From the NCBI GenBank assembly GCA_934219025.1, contig CAKQDG010000033.1, positions 1 through 21,303 of the forward strand: a stretch of DNA of 21,303 nt, written 5' to 3'. Of the stretch, positions 8,021 through 15,212 are shown one piece after another. Below the pieces are notes generated by a model that was not told where the DNA came from, ran no database searches, and worked only from the letters and a program-made list of their open reading frames with translations. This DNA is from an uncultured Prevotella sp. (GTDB taxonomy: Bacteria > Bacteroidota > Bacteroidia > Bacteroidales > Bacteroidaceae). The stretch's first letter is position 1. Every line of letters starts with the position of its first letter. Position numbers and translations under genes: made by a program.

Positions 8021-8305
8021 AATTACTTGCGTTTCGTCTTTGTAATTGTGTGTATAGTGTTGATATACAGGGCGTTATGCTTTTAGCTCTGCGTTTGCCC
8101 TAAAGAATGTGCTGCCTGCATCTGTACTTAACAAGCCGAAATGCGAAAAATGGAACACTTTTATCCGAATCTGTTTAGTTCATACATCGATGAATTTCAT
8201 CATAATCACATTCCAACAATAACTTGGTTATGACATTTGTTTAAAAAAGCATAAAAAGCTCGCGATATGCAGCACAATGACAGATAAAACAGCTACATTT
8301 ACATT

Positions 8306-8815
8306 ATGGGAACTAAAATGGCACTACTTACTGCAATTATTGTAGCTTCGACAGGCTGTTTCGGTCTGCCTGCAGCGGCACAACGGCGGGGAATCGTTAT
8401 CTCTGCCGACACCAAGTTGCCATTGCGCGACGTTTCCATCAGATGGGACAACAAGGAAGTGGTAAAGTCGGCTTACGACGGCACCTTCTCCATCCCCAAG
8501 GACTTCAAAAGGGTGAACTTCTGGCACCCGAAATGCGAAACGCGCTTTCTGAAACACGACGAGATGACCGACACCATATATATGTTGCCGTCGTCAAGAA
8601 TGCTTGCCGAAGTAATCGTCTACGGCGAGCGCAAGCGCCGGCCCGACTATGTGGGAATAGGCGCCACCGACCGACAGCTGGTGGCTGCAAGCACCGCTGG
8701 CGGAGCCAACCTCCTGGGAGTGCTCAAGCTCCTGGCACAGCCGGTAATCAACAAGATTCACCGCAACAAGGAATTGAAAAAGGCAAAGAAGAAACAGATT
8801 ATCGACAACTATTGA
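8306..8815 (+). CDS. Small exported protein with carboxypeptidase-regulatory-like domain
   Basis: The product is 169 aa. Residues 1-25 form a signal sequence with probable cleavage after PAAA. Cys18 follows a TG, but the lipobox is poor. Residues 28-107 read as a carboxypeptidase-regulatory-like beta-sandwich: GIVISADTKLPLRDVSIRWD, then YDGTFSIPKDFKRVNFWHPK, then a strand ending MLAEVIVYGE. This is the module normally found at the N terminus of TonB-dependent SusC-like receptors, but here no plug or barrel follows. The C-terminal 60 residues are basic and end in a Lys-rich helix (KELKKAKKKQIIDNY). ATG at 8306 is taken as the start; Met5 (8318) would also give a signal peptide. It is a monocistronic candidate, because a good promoter lies between it and the next gene. 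Precise role unknown. Confidence 0.8.
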   Translation: MGTKMALLTAIIVASTGCFGLPAAAQRRGIVISADTKLPLRDVSIRWDNKEVVKSAYDGTFSIPKDFKRVNFWHPKCETRFLKHDEMTDTIYMLPSSRMLAEVIVYGERKRRPDYVGIGATDRQLVAASTAGGANLLGVLKLLAQPVINKIHRNKELKKAKKKQIIDNY

Positions 8816-8897
8816 CAGACGGACATGCATCTGCCACAAATGCAACACAAAATAGCGGACTGACACGAGGGGACAAACATTTTTCCTACAATCTTTT

Positions 8898-8928
8898 ATT
8901 GAAAATCGCAACATTCTTTTTATTTTTG
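8898..8928 (+). promoter_or_regulatory. Bacteroidetes-type promoter for the two hydrolase genes
   Basis: TATTTTTG at 8921-8928 matches the -7 box TAnnTTTG exactly. TTG at 8899-8901 lies 19 bp upstream, in the -33 position. The expected start of transcription is near 8935. That would place an earlier in-frame ATG (8937) at the extreme 5' end, and it supports the ATG at 8979 as the real start of the downstream gene. Confidence 0.65.
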
Positions 8929-8978
8929 CATACATTATGCCCGTTCATACGTCATTATATATATTCACACCGAAAATC

Positions 8979-11339
8979 ATGACTATCGATATTAACAAAA
9001 AAATTGCAACACTCCTCTTCCTGGGGCTATCTGCCGTTGCATGCGCCAAGAGCATAAACACCGACTATACACCACAAGACTTTGTGTGGACCACACAGAG
9101 CCTAAACTCTGCCGGCTCCATGCCGTGCGGAGGCCACGACGTGGGGATGAACGTGTGGGTGGAGAATGGCGATATCCTGTTCTATCTTTCAAAGGGCGGC
9201 ATGCTCGACGAGAACAACACGCTGTTGAAAGCCGGGCGCTTCCGCCTTACTGTTAAGGGGATGCCTTTCAACGGCAATGACTTCGAACAGAGGCTCTGTC
9301 TCGACGACGGGGCTGTATATATAAAAGGTGGCGGCATCAAGGTGCGACTCTGGGCCGACGTCTATCAGCCTAAGGTGTTCGTGGAAATTAACTCCAACCG
9401 GAAAACGGATGCCACGCTGAGCTACGAGTCGTGGAGATACAAAGACAGACCCGTAACCAAGGCGGAATGTCAGCAGGGGTCATACAAATGGAACATTCCG
9501 AAAGACTGCACCACCTTTGCCGATTCCATAAAGGCTGCCGAAAGCAGTATAGCCTTTTGGCACCAGAACCGAAGCTACACGGTGTTCGACTACACCGTGG
9601 CAAAAGAGGGACTCGACGAGAAAAAAAATGAACTCTATAATCCGATAGGCTCGCTGAAGTTTGGCGGAAAAATCAATATGCCCGGATTCAAATTCACTGG
9701 CACTACCACGGGAACTTATGCCTCGACCGACTTCAAGGCCTGGAAATACTCCGCCGCCGGTATCAGGCAAGCTGCCATAAGCATCAGTCTATACTCAAGC
9801 GAGGCTGAAGAAAAGGCTCTTGGCGCAAAGAAGCTCTTGTCGGCAAAACTGTCTAAAGCCAGAAGCTCCAAATGGTGGCACGACTTCTGGCAGCGCAGCT
9901 ACATCATTGCCGAGGGCGAGGGGGCAAAAATGGCACGCAACTACGAGCTGTTCAGATATATGCTCGGTTGCAACGCCTATGGCGAATACCCCACAAAATT
10001 CAACGGCTCGCTGTTCACATTCGACCCCGTATACGCAGACCCGAAATGCCCGTTCACACCCGACTTCCGCAAATGGGGCGGCGGCACCATGACGGCACAA
10101 AACCAGCGACTTGTCTACTGGCCCATGCTCAAAAGCGGCGACTGGGACATGATGGCGGCGCAGTTTGACACCTATCTGCGCATGCTGCCCAATGCCACAA
10201 GGCGCACAAAATTCTATTGGGGACACAACGGGGCGTCTTTCTCGGAACAGATAGAAAACTGCGGACTGCCTAACCCCACGGAATACGGCAAACACAAACC
10301 TGGCGACGACCCCGGTATGGACCGCAACGCCTGGCTGGAATACCAATGGGACACGGCACTCGAATTCTGCTCCATGATTCTGCAGGCTCACAAATACTGC
10401 GGCATGGACATCAGAAAATATGAACCGCTCATCGAACAGACGCTCACCTTCTTCGATGAGCACTACCAGTATATTGCAAAAAAACTGGGAGTGAAACCGC
10501 TCACTGCCGACGGCAAACTGATGCTCTACCCCTCGTCGGGATGCGAAACTTACAAGATGGCCTACAACCCGGCAAGCGTGATTGCTGCGCTGAAGACGGT
10601 GGCGGAACAGTGGGGAGAGTATACTGCCTGCTCTCCTACAGCCCCTTCCAACTCCCCCAAGGGGGAGAGAGCTGACCAAAAGAAAAGTTACTCTGCCCCA
10701 AACAATAAAAGCAGTTACTCTGACTCAAACAATAAAGGTAACCCTTCTTCCCCCCTTGGGGGGATTGAGGGGGGCTTTGCTTCTCGCATTCCCGACATTC
10801 CTCTCCGCGTAATCGACGGAGACACATGCATCGCCCCGGCTATCGTTTGGGCAAGGATTCAGAACATCGAAACACCACAGCTATACCCCGTGTTTCCGTG
10901 GAGAATCTACGGCGTGGGCAGGGAAAACTTGCAGATTGGGCGCAACACTTATCTAAAGGACCCTCACGCAGTGGAAATGCACTCCTCTAAAGGTTGGAAG
11001 CAAGACAATATATGGGCGGCTTGCCTGGGACTCACCGACGAGGCGTTGCGTCTCAATAAGGAGAAACTCGCCGACGGCCCTTACCGCTTCCCGGCTTTCT
11101 GGGACCCCGGCTACGACTGGGCACCCGACTGCAACAAGGGGGGCGCCGCAATGATTGGTTTGCAGGAGATGATGCTTCAGGAGAAGCCTGACGGAGAAAT
11201 TCTGCTCTTCCCGGCATGGCCGAAAAACATCAACGCAAAGTTTAGGCTGAAAGCCACCGGCGGCAGAACAGTTGAGGCTGAGATGAAAGACGGAAAGGTC
11301 AGACAAGAAGTACAGCCCCTCCCCCGCGCGGCTCGATGA
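8979..11339 (+). CDS. DUF5703-type predicted glycoside hydrolase with in-frame repeat insertion
   Basis: The product is 786 aa from ATG 8979; an in-frame ATG at 8937 would place 14 residues before the signal. The signal peptide MTIDINKKIATLLFLGLSAV is probably cleaved after ACA (about 23). The N-terminal beta domain includes FVWTTQSLNSAGSMPCGGHD and WVENGDILFYLSKGGMLDEN, which I recognise as the DUF5703 N-terminal module. The rest (SSKWWHDFWQRSYI, FRYMLGCNAYGEYPTKFNG, ETPQLYPVFPWRIYG, GWKQDNIWAACLGL) has the look of an (alpha/alpha)6 glycosidase, so hydrolysis of a plant or host glycan is inferred. Residues 555-600 are an in-frame copy of a repeat element with no counterpart I know in the family. 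The last residues (QPLPRAAR) come from a second repeat that supplies the stop. The enzyme may still fold if the insertion lies in a surface loop. It is co-oriented with the rhamnosidase 150 bp downstream. Confidence 0.82.
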   Translation: MTIDINKKIATLLFLGLSAVACAKSINTDYTPQDFVWTTQSLNSAGSMPCGGHDVGMNVWVENGDILFYLSKGGMLDENNTLLKAGRFRLTVKGMPFNGNDFEQRLCLDDGAVYIKGGGIKVRLWADVYQPKVFVEINSNRKTDATLSYESWRYKDRPVTKAECQQGSYKWNIPKDCTTFADSIKAAESSIAFWHQNRSYTVFDYTVAKEGLDEKKNELYNPIGSLKFGGKINMPGFKFTGTTTGTYASTDFKAWKYSAAGIRQAAISISLYSSEAEEKALGAKKLLSAKLSKARSSKWWHDFWQRSYIIAEGEGAKMARNYELFRYMLGCNAYGEYPTKFNGSLFTFDPVYADPKCPFTPDFRKWGGGTMTAQNQRLVYWPMLKSGDWDMMAAQFDTYLRMLPNATRRTKFYWGHNGASFSEQIENCGLPNPTEYGKHKPGDDPGMDRNAWLEYQWDTALEFCSMILQAHKYCGMDIRKYEPLIEQTLTFFDEHYQYIAKKLGVKPLTADGKLMLYPSSGCETYKMAYNPASVIAALKTVAEQWGEYTACSPTAPSNSPKGERADQKKSYSAPNNKSSYSDSNNKGNPSSPLGGIEGGFASRIPDIPLRVIDGDTCIAPAIVWARIQNIETPQLYPVFPWRIYGVGRENLQIGRNTYLKDPHAVEMHSSKGWKQDNIWAACLGLTDEALRLNKEKLADGPYRFPAFWDPGYDWAPDCNKGGAAMIGLQEMMLQEKPDGEILLFPAWPKNINAKFRLKATGGRTVEAEMKDGKVRQEVQPLPRAAR
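10640..10777 (+). repeat. In-frame GC-rich repeat element, copy 1
   Basis: The element is 138 bp (46 codons) inside the DUF5703 gene. The left end, AGCCCCTTCCAACTCCCCCA, and the right end, which contains CCCCCCTTGGGGGG then ATTGAGGGGGGCTT, are imperfect inverted repeats of each other. Each also holds its own local palindrome (CCCCCAAGGGGG, CCCCCCTTGGGGGG). The interior encodes GERADQKK and two 9-residue repeats, SYSAPNNKS and SYSDSNNKG, from a 27-bp tandem duplication (10686-10712, 10713-10739), then NPSSPLGGIEGGF. Without the duplication the core is 111 bp and matches copy 2 almost throughout. No target-site duplication is obvious. Confidence 0.9.
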
Positions 11340-11371
11340 GCCGCTTCCCCCTCCCCATTAGGAGAGGGGAG
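11312..11371. repeat. Palindromic GC-rich repeat at the 3' end of the DUF5703 gene
   Basis: The sequence runs AGCCCCTCCCCCGC, then a perfect 7-bp stem GCGGCTC-GAT-GAGCCGC (11328-11344), then TTCCCCCTCCCC-ATTA-GGAGAGGGGA, a second imperfect inverted repeat. The stop codon TGA (11337-11339) lies within the first hairpin. It resembles the ends of the in-frame elements in C/G composition, but its middle is different, so I treat it as a separate family. It could also act as a weak transcription attenuator before the rhamnosidase. Confidence 0.7.
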
Positions 11372-11390
11372 TGAATACTCTTGTTGGTTC

Positions 11391-11460
11391 GTTCTATTTG
11401 TCCTATCAGTCTTATTTGTCTTATCGGCTTTATTGGTCTTATCAGTCTTATTAGTCACAT
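11391..11460. repeat. 9-bp tandem array, 8 units (GTCTTAT-NN)
   Basis: Heptamers begin every 9 bp at 11391, 11400, 11409, 11418, 11427, 11436, 11445 and 11454. The consensus is GTCTTAT, with GTTCTAT, GTCCTAT, GCTTTAT and GTCACAT as variants. The two bases between heptamers vary (tt, ca, tt, cg, tg, ca, ta). The array lies 30 bp before the rhamnosidase ATG, in its mRNA leader. The layout (7 fixed, 2 variable, fixed part starting GTC) is the same as in the array at 161-295 read on the minus strand. Confidence 0.88.
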
Positions 11461-11489
11461 CTCCCCAAAATAAAAAAACAAAAATTACA

Positions 11490-14372
11490 ATGAAATATCT
11501 ACCATTAGCATTGTTGGCTCTCTCGGCGGCAACAGCCGACGCCAAGATAACGATAACAAAAAACACTTGTAACTACCAGGACGGACTCGCCGTATGCACA
11601 GGCGACATCAGGTTAGGCTGGCAAATGCTGTCTGACGCCAACGAAGACAGGCAGACGGCATATCAGATTCTCGTAACCGAAAACGTGACAGGAAAAAAGG
11701 TCTTCAATTCAAAGAAAAAGAAATCATCCGAAAGTCAGTTCATCTCTATTCCTAAACTCAAACAAAATAAACACGGCTACCTCTGGAAGGTGCGCGTTTG
11801 GGACAAAAGCGGAAAACCCTCGGAATGGAGCCGGGTGCAGCAGATTAGAATTGTAGCCCCCTCCAACTCCCCCAAAGCCCTCTACAACTCAGCCAATAGA
11901 GCCCCCTCCAGCTCCCCCAAGGGGGAGGGAGCAGACCAAAAGAAAGGTTACTCTGATTCAAGTTACAAAGGTAATCCTTCTTCCCCCCTTGGGGGGATTG
12001 AGGGGGGCTTCATCGGCGCCATCACAAAGGCCGACGCCAAACTTCCCGAAGGGCGCTTCTCGAATGCAGAATTCAAGAAAGACTACTTCAAGGAGAAATG
12101 GAATTCTGTAGATACCTTGTCTTCGAAAAGCATCATACTGCGCAAGGAATTCTCAAACAACGGAAAGAAAATCACTGATGCCGTGGTCTACATCAGCGGC
12201 ATGGGACACTACGAGATGCACATCAACGGGAAAAAGGTGGGCGACAGCGAGTTCGCTCCGCTATGGAGCGAATACAGCAAGACGGTATACTATAACACAT
12301 ACGACGTTACCGATATGCTCACCAACGGCAACAATGCCATCAGCATATTGCTCGGCAACGGATTCTTCAACGTGCAGCGCGGCACAAGATACAGCAAGCT
12401 GATGACCAGCTTCGGCGCTCCGCAGATGATTATGCGGATGGACATAAACTATAGCGACGGAACAAGTCAGACTATAGTCAGCGACCAAACATGGAAATAT
12501 TCTCTAAGCCCTATAACTTTCAATAGTATATACGGCGGCGAGTCGTACGACGCACGCCTCGTGCAAAACGGAGTAGACCGCCCGGGCTTTAACGACTCGG
12601 CATGGAAAAATGCCGTTCTCGTGGAAGGCACAGGCGCACGGCTCGAACCGCAAACGGCACAGCCGGTAAAGATTATGGAACGCTTCGACATCAAGTCATG
12701 GAAGTATCTGCCGGCAGACTCTGTGGCAAGCGCTTCGGAAAAGACAAAGCGCAAGGTGTCGGCACATACATTCATCGCCGACATGGGGCAGAATCTTGCA
12801 GGTTTCCCCGAAATTACGGTAAGAGGTAAAGCGGGACAAAAAATCACAATGCTCGTTTCTGAGAATCTTAACAAACAGGGCGTGTGCGACCAAAGGCAGA
12901 CGGGACGGCAGCACTATTATGAATACACCATCGGCAGCGACACCACGGAGACGTGGCATCCTCGTTTCTCCTACTACGGCTTCCGCTACATACAGGTGGA
13001 GGATGCCGTGCTCGAGGGCGAACCGAATCCTGACAACTTGCCCGTAATATCCAAGTTGCAGAGCTGCTTCGTTTACAGCTCTGCCGAGGAGGGCTCATCG
13101 TTTGAATGTTCCAACCCGATTTTCACGCAAACTCACCGGCTTATAGAGCGTGCCGAAAGAAGCAACATGCAGAGCGTGATGACCGACTGCCCTCACCGCG
13201 AAAAGTTAGGTTGGCTGGAACAGGATCACCTTGTTGGTCCAAGTCTTTTCTACAACTTCGACATGACGCAATATTGCCCAAAGATTATCCGCGACATCAC
13301 CGATACACAGAAACCCGACGGAATGGTGCCTACAACTGCGCCACAGTATGTGTCGTTCGGCAATCTTTTCGACGACTCACCAGAATGGGGCAGCACACTC
13401 GTCATCATGCCGTTCCAATATTACGAGCAGTATGGCGACAGCACTCTCATCACCGCCAACTACCAGGCCATGCGCCGATATGTGGACTATCTTACGGGCA
13501 GGTCTAAAAACGGCATAGTGGGCCATGGACTGGGCGACTGGTACGACGTGGTGGAAGGCGAAAAGTCTGGCTTCTGCAAAAACACTCCCATTCCACTTGT
13601 CGCAACAGCCCATTATATATACGACTTGAAACTAATTGCGCGTGCCGCAAGAATGGTGAACAACAAGGCTGACGAACTGAAATATTCTGCTTTATACAAC
13701 GCTGTGGTGGAATCATTCAACAGGGAATTCTATCATCCCGATTCTTGCAGCTACGGCACCGGCAGTCAGGCATCGAATGCCATCCCCCTCTTCCTCGGCA
13801 TTACCGGCGAGAACAAAGAAAAGGTGTTGCAGTCGTTGATAAGAGATATTGAGAAACACGCCAACCGCCTGACAACAGGCGATGTGGGCAACCGATACCT
13901 CTTCATGACTCTCGCCATGAACGGCGAAAACGATTTGCTATACAAAATGCTCAACCACTACGACACTCCGGGCTATGGCTTCCAGATAAAACAGGGGGCA
14001 ACAACTCTCACCGAACAGTGGGACCCTCGGCAAGGCTCTTCGTGGAACCACCTCATGATGGGACAGATTGACGAATGGTTCTTCAAATATCTTGCCGGCA
14101 TACAAAACAAACCGGGAACTTACGGCATGCGCCACTTGATTATCAAACCTCATCTCATTGGCGACATGAATTTCGTAAATGCCTCTACTGTTACACTCTA
14201 CGGAAAAGTTTCCGTGGAATACAACAAACAGGGACTTACTGTAGAGATTCCCGTTGGATGCGATGCCGAAATCGTTTTGCCCGACGGCACCTCACTTGGC
14301 AAAGTGGGCAGTGGAATACATACATTCAATAAAAGAATGCCAAGAATCGGAACAGGAAAACGTATCAGATAA
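11490..14372 (+). CDS. Alpha-L-rhamnosidase (GH78) with in-frame repeat insertion
   Basis: The product is 960 aa from ATG 11490 (MKYLPLALLALSAATADA signal). An in-frame ATG at 11433 lies inside the 9-bp array and would hide the signal. After an Fn3-like N-terminal domain (about 25-118) come beta-sandwich domains with YISGMGHYEMHINGKKVGDS and MGQNLAGFPEITVRG, both typical of bacterial rhamnosidases. The (alpha/alpha)6 catalytic domain carries TDCPHREKLGW, where Asp566 and Glu571 fit the conserved acidic cluster, and LTEQWDPRQGSSWNH, where Glu842 fits the general base. The enzyme should release terminal alpha-L-rhamnose in the periplasm or at the cell surface. Residues 123-174, in the linker between the first two domains, are an in-frame repeat element. 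The last residues, RIGTGKRIR, are encoded by the first unit of a tandem array. No own promoter is seen, so it probably depends on the one at 8898. Confidence 0.92.
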   Translation: MKYLPLALLALSAATADAKITITKNTCNYQDGLAVCTGDIRLGWQMLSDANEDRQTAYQILVTENVTGKKVFNSKKKKSSESQFISIPKLKQNKHGYLWKVRVWDKSGKPSEWSRVQQIRIVAPSNSPKALYNSANRAPSSSPKGEGADQKKGYSDSSYKGNPSSPLGGIEGGFIGAITKADAKLPEGRFSNAEFKKDYFKEKWNSVDTLSSKSIILRKEFSNNGKKITDAVVYISGMGHYEMHINGKKVGDSEFAPLWSEYSKTVYYNTYDVTDMLTNGNNAISILLGNGFFNVQRGTRYSKLMTSFGAPQMIMRMDINYSDGTSQTIVSDQTWKYSLSPITFNSIYGGESYDARLVQNGVDRPGFNDSAWKNAVLVEGTGARLEPQTAQPVKIMERFDIKSWKYLPADSVASASEKTKRKVSAHTFIADMGQNLAGFPEITVRGKAGQKITMLVSENLNKQGVCDQRQTGRQHYYEYTIGSDTTETWHPRFSYYGFRYIQVEDAVLEGEPNPDNLPVISKLQSCFVYSSAEEGSSFECSNPIFTQTHRLIERAERSNMQSVMTDCPHREKLGWLEQDHLVGPSLFYNFDMTQYCPKIIRDITDTQKPDGMVPTTAPQYVSFGNLFDDSPEWGSTLVIMPFQYYEQYGDSTLITANYQAMRRYVDYLTGRSKNGIVGHGLGDWYDVVEGEKSGFCKNTPIPLVATAHYIYDLKLIARAARMVNNKADELKYSALYNAVVESFNREFYHPDSCSYGTGSQASNAIPLFLGITGENKEKVLQSLIRDIEKHANRLTTGDVGNRYLFMTLAMNGENDLLYKMLNHYDTPGYGFQIKQGATTLTEQWDPRQGSSWNHLMMGQIDEWFFKYLAGIQNKPGTYGMRHLIIKPHLIGDMNFVNASTVTLYGKVSVEYNKQGLTVEIPVGCDAEIVLPDGTSLGKVGSGIHTFNKRMPRIGTGKRIR
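11855..12010 (+). repeat. In-frame GC-rich repeat element, copy 2
   Basis: The element is 156 bp (52 codons) inside the rhamnosidase gene. The 111-bp core (11900-12010) matches copy 1: AGCCCCCTCCAGCTCCCCCA at the left, GCAGACCAAAAGAAA in the interior, one YSDS unit instead of two, and the same CCCCCCTTGGGGGG-ATTGAGGGGGGCTT right end. A 45-bp extension precedes the core (11855-11899) and consists of two more left-end-like units, the second degenerate (ALYNSANR). The peptide is read in the same element frame as in copy 1. Confidence 0.9.
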
Positions 14373-14508
14373 AATAACCTTTGTGAATCGGAATAGAAAA
14401 AAGAATCAAATAAAATAATCCTTTGTGAATCGGAACAGGAAAAAGAATCAAATAAAATAATCCTTGTGAATCGGAACAGGAAAACGAATCAGACGGAATA
14501 ACGTTTGT
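14344..14508. repeat. 41/42-bp tandem array, 4 units, overlapping the rhamnosidase stop
   Basis: Units begin GAATCGGAACAGGAAAA or a close variant at 14344, 14385, 14427 and 14468, with lengths 41, 42, 41 and 41 bp. Units 2 and 3 are the most similar to each other, while 1 and 4 share CG/CAGA variants. Unit 1 contains the rhamnosidase stop codon (14370-14372), so the protein's C-terminal residues come from repeat sequence. The remaining units form the 3' UTR before the terminator. Confidence 0.92.
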
Positions 14509-14524
14509 ATAAAAGATATTCTTA

Positions 14525-14567
14525 ATAGAAAGGGAACTAAACAGATTTTGTTTAGCTCCCTTTCTAT
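14525..14567. terminator. Bidirectional terminator between the rhamnosidase gene and ndk
   Basis: The inverted repeat is 14525-14542 with 14550-14567 (18 bp with one A-C mismatch, core AGAAAGGGA...CTAAAC) and has a 7-nt loop. It lies between convergent genes that stop at 14372 (+) and 14615 (-). The A/T-rich stem base gives short T runs on both strands. Confidence 0.8.
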
Positions 14568-14614
14568 ATTACAATACTGATTGTTCCGCCGAGTCTATAA
14601 CTCTTCGCTTAAAC

Positions 14615-15082
14615 TTAAAATTCGTCTGAAGCATAAAGGCTCGGGAACACGCTCTGTTTCCACTCGAATATCTCGTCGTCGCGGAAGAATCGCTTCAGCT
14701 CCACGGCTGCCGTTTCCTTAGAATCCGACGTGTGCACGATATTCTCCTGAAAACTCATGCAGTATCTGCCGCGAATAGTACCGGGATCAGCTTTCCTGCC
14801 GTTTGTTGCCCCGGCAAGAGCGCGCACCGTCTCAACGGCATCCACGCCGCTCAAGCACATCGCCACAACCGGAGTGTCCATCATGGAGTCTTTCACTCTC
14901 TGGAAAAACTCCTTGCCAGCCAGATGTGCATAATGCTCACTAAGTATTTTGTCGTCGAGCTGCATCATCTTCAATCCGCAAATCTGTAGTCCTTTCTTCT
15001 CAAACACACTGATTATCTCTCCTGCCAAACCACGCTGCATTGTGCAGGGCTTGAGCAACACCAAAGTTCTTTCTATAGCCAT
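14615..15082 (-). CDS. ndk: Nucleoside diphosphate kinase
   Basis: The product is 155 aa, the usual length for Bacteroidales Ndk. It begins MAIERTLVLLKP, with Lys11 in the nucleotide-binding strand. GATNGRKADPGTIRGRY (91-107) is the signature loop. ENIVHTSDS contains the catalytic His117 that carries the phosphate between nucleoside di- and triphosphates; the residue after it is Thr where many homologues have Gly or Ala. The protein is cytoplasmic and keeps NTP and dNTP pools in balance. It is transcribed alone, divergently from the UPF0104-like gene. Confidence 0.96.
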   Translation of the reverse strand: MAIERTLVLLKPCTMQRGLAGEIISVFEKKGLQICGLKMMQLDDKILSEHYAHLAGKEFFQRVKDSMMDTPVVAMCLSGVDAVETVRALAGATNGRKADPGTIRGRYCMSFQENIVHTSDSKETAAVELKRFFRDDEIFEWKQSVFPSLYASDEF

Positions 15083-15124
15083 AGATAAAGTTTACGTTAT
15101 ATTATTATACAATTATTTCTTCGG

Positions 15125-15154
15125 TAAAGGTAATCAAAATTTATCTCTTGGCAA
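15125..15154 (-). promoter_or_regulatory. Candidate ndk promoter
   Basis: On the minus strand TACCTTTA (15132-15125) matches TAnnTTTG at all but the last base. TTG at 15154-15152 is 19 bp upstream, in the -33 position. Transcription would start near 15118, leaving a leader of about 36 nt before the ATG at 15082. It lies back to back with the promoter at 15213. Confidence 0.45.
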
Positions 15155-15212
15155 TACTTTTCCCGCAAAAAAGCATTTCTTATGTTATTTAAGCATTATT
15201 TCTGCTATTCCT

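Larger units (their letters stand above)
7730..8305. other. Divergent intergenic region (576 bp) without a convincing gene
   Basis: This region separates the minus-strand operon from the plus-strand gene at 8306. From left to right it holds the weak operon promoter, a C8 tract (7814-7821), and an A/T-rich stretch with a perfect 16-bp palindrome (7846-7861) and a 7-bp inverted repeat (7824-7838). A short-repeat cluster follows at 7952-8020. The remainder is AT-rich sequence in which I see no clear TAnnTTTG promoter for the downstream gene. A 61-codon open frame at 7918-8103 overlaps the repeats and has no recognisable protein features, so I do not annotate it. Confidence 0.7.

Noticed and set aside
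7918..8103. 61-aa open frame on the plus strand
   Set aside because: It overlaps the short palindromic repeats, and the product has no signal peptide, domain or plausible initiation context.
9795..10679. 294-aa open frame on the minus strand
   Set aside because: It is antisense to the DUF5703 gene, Cys/His/Val-rich, without signal or motif, and fits a shadow of biased codon use.
10640..10777. Frameshift or pseudogene call for the DUF5703 gene
   Set aside because: The insertion keeps the frame and family sequence continues on both sides, so I annotate an intact gene with an insertion, although activity is unproven.
10640..12010. Two insertion-element copies as a composite transposon or a MITE of a known IS
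   Set aside because: No transposase, no clear target duplication, and normal hydrolase coding sequence lies between the copies. The ends do not match an IS family I can name.
14344..14508. CRISPR-like 41/42-bp repeats
   Set aside because: Whole units are similar with no unique spacers, and the array overlaps a coding end. It is a simple tandem repeat.
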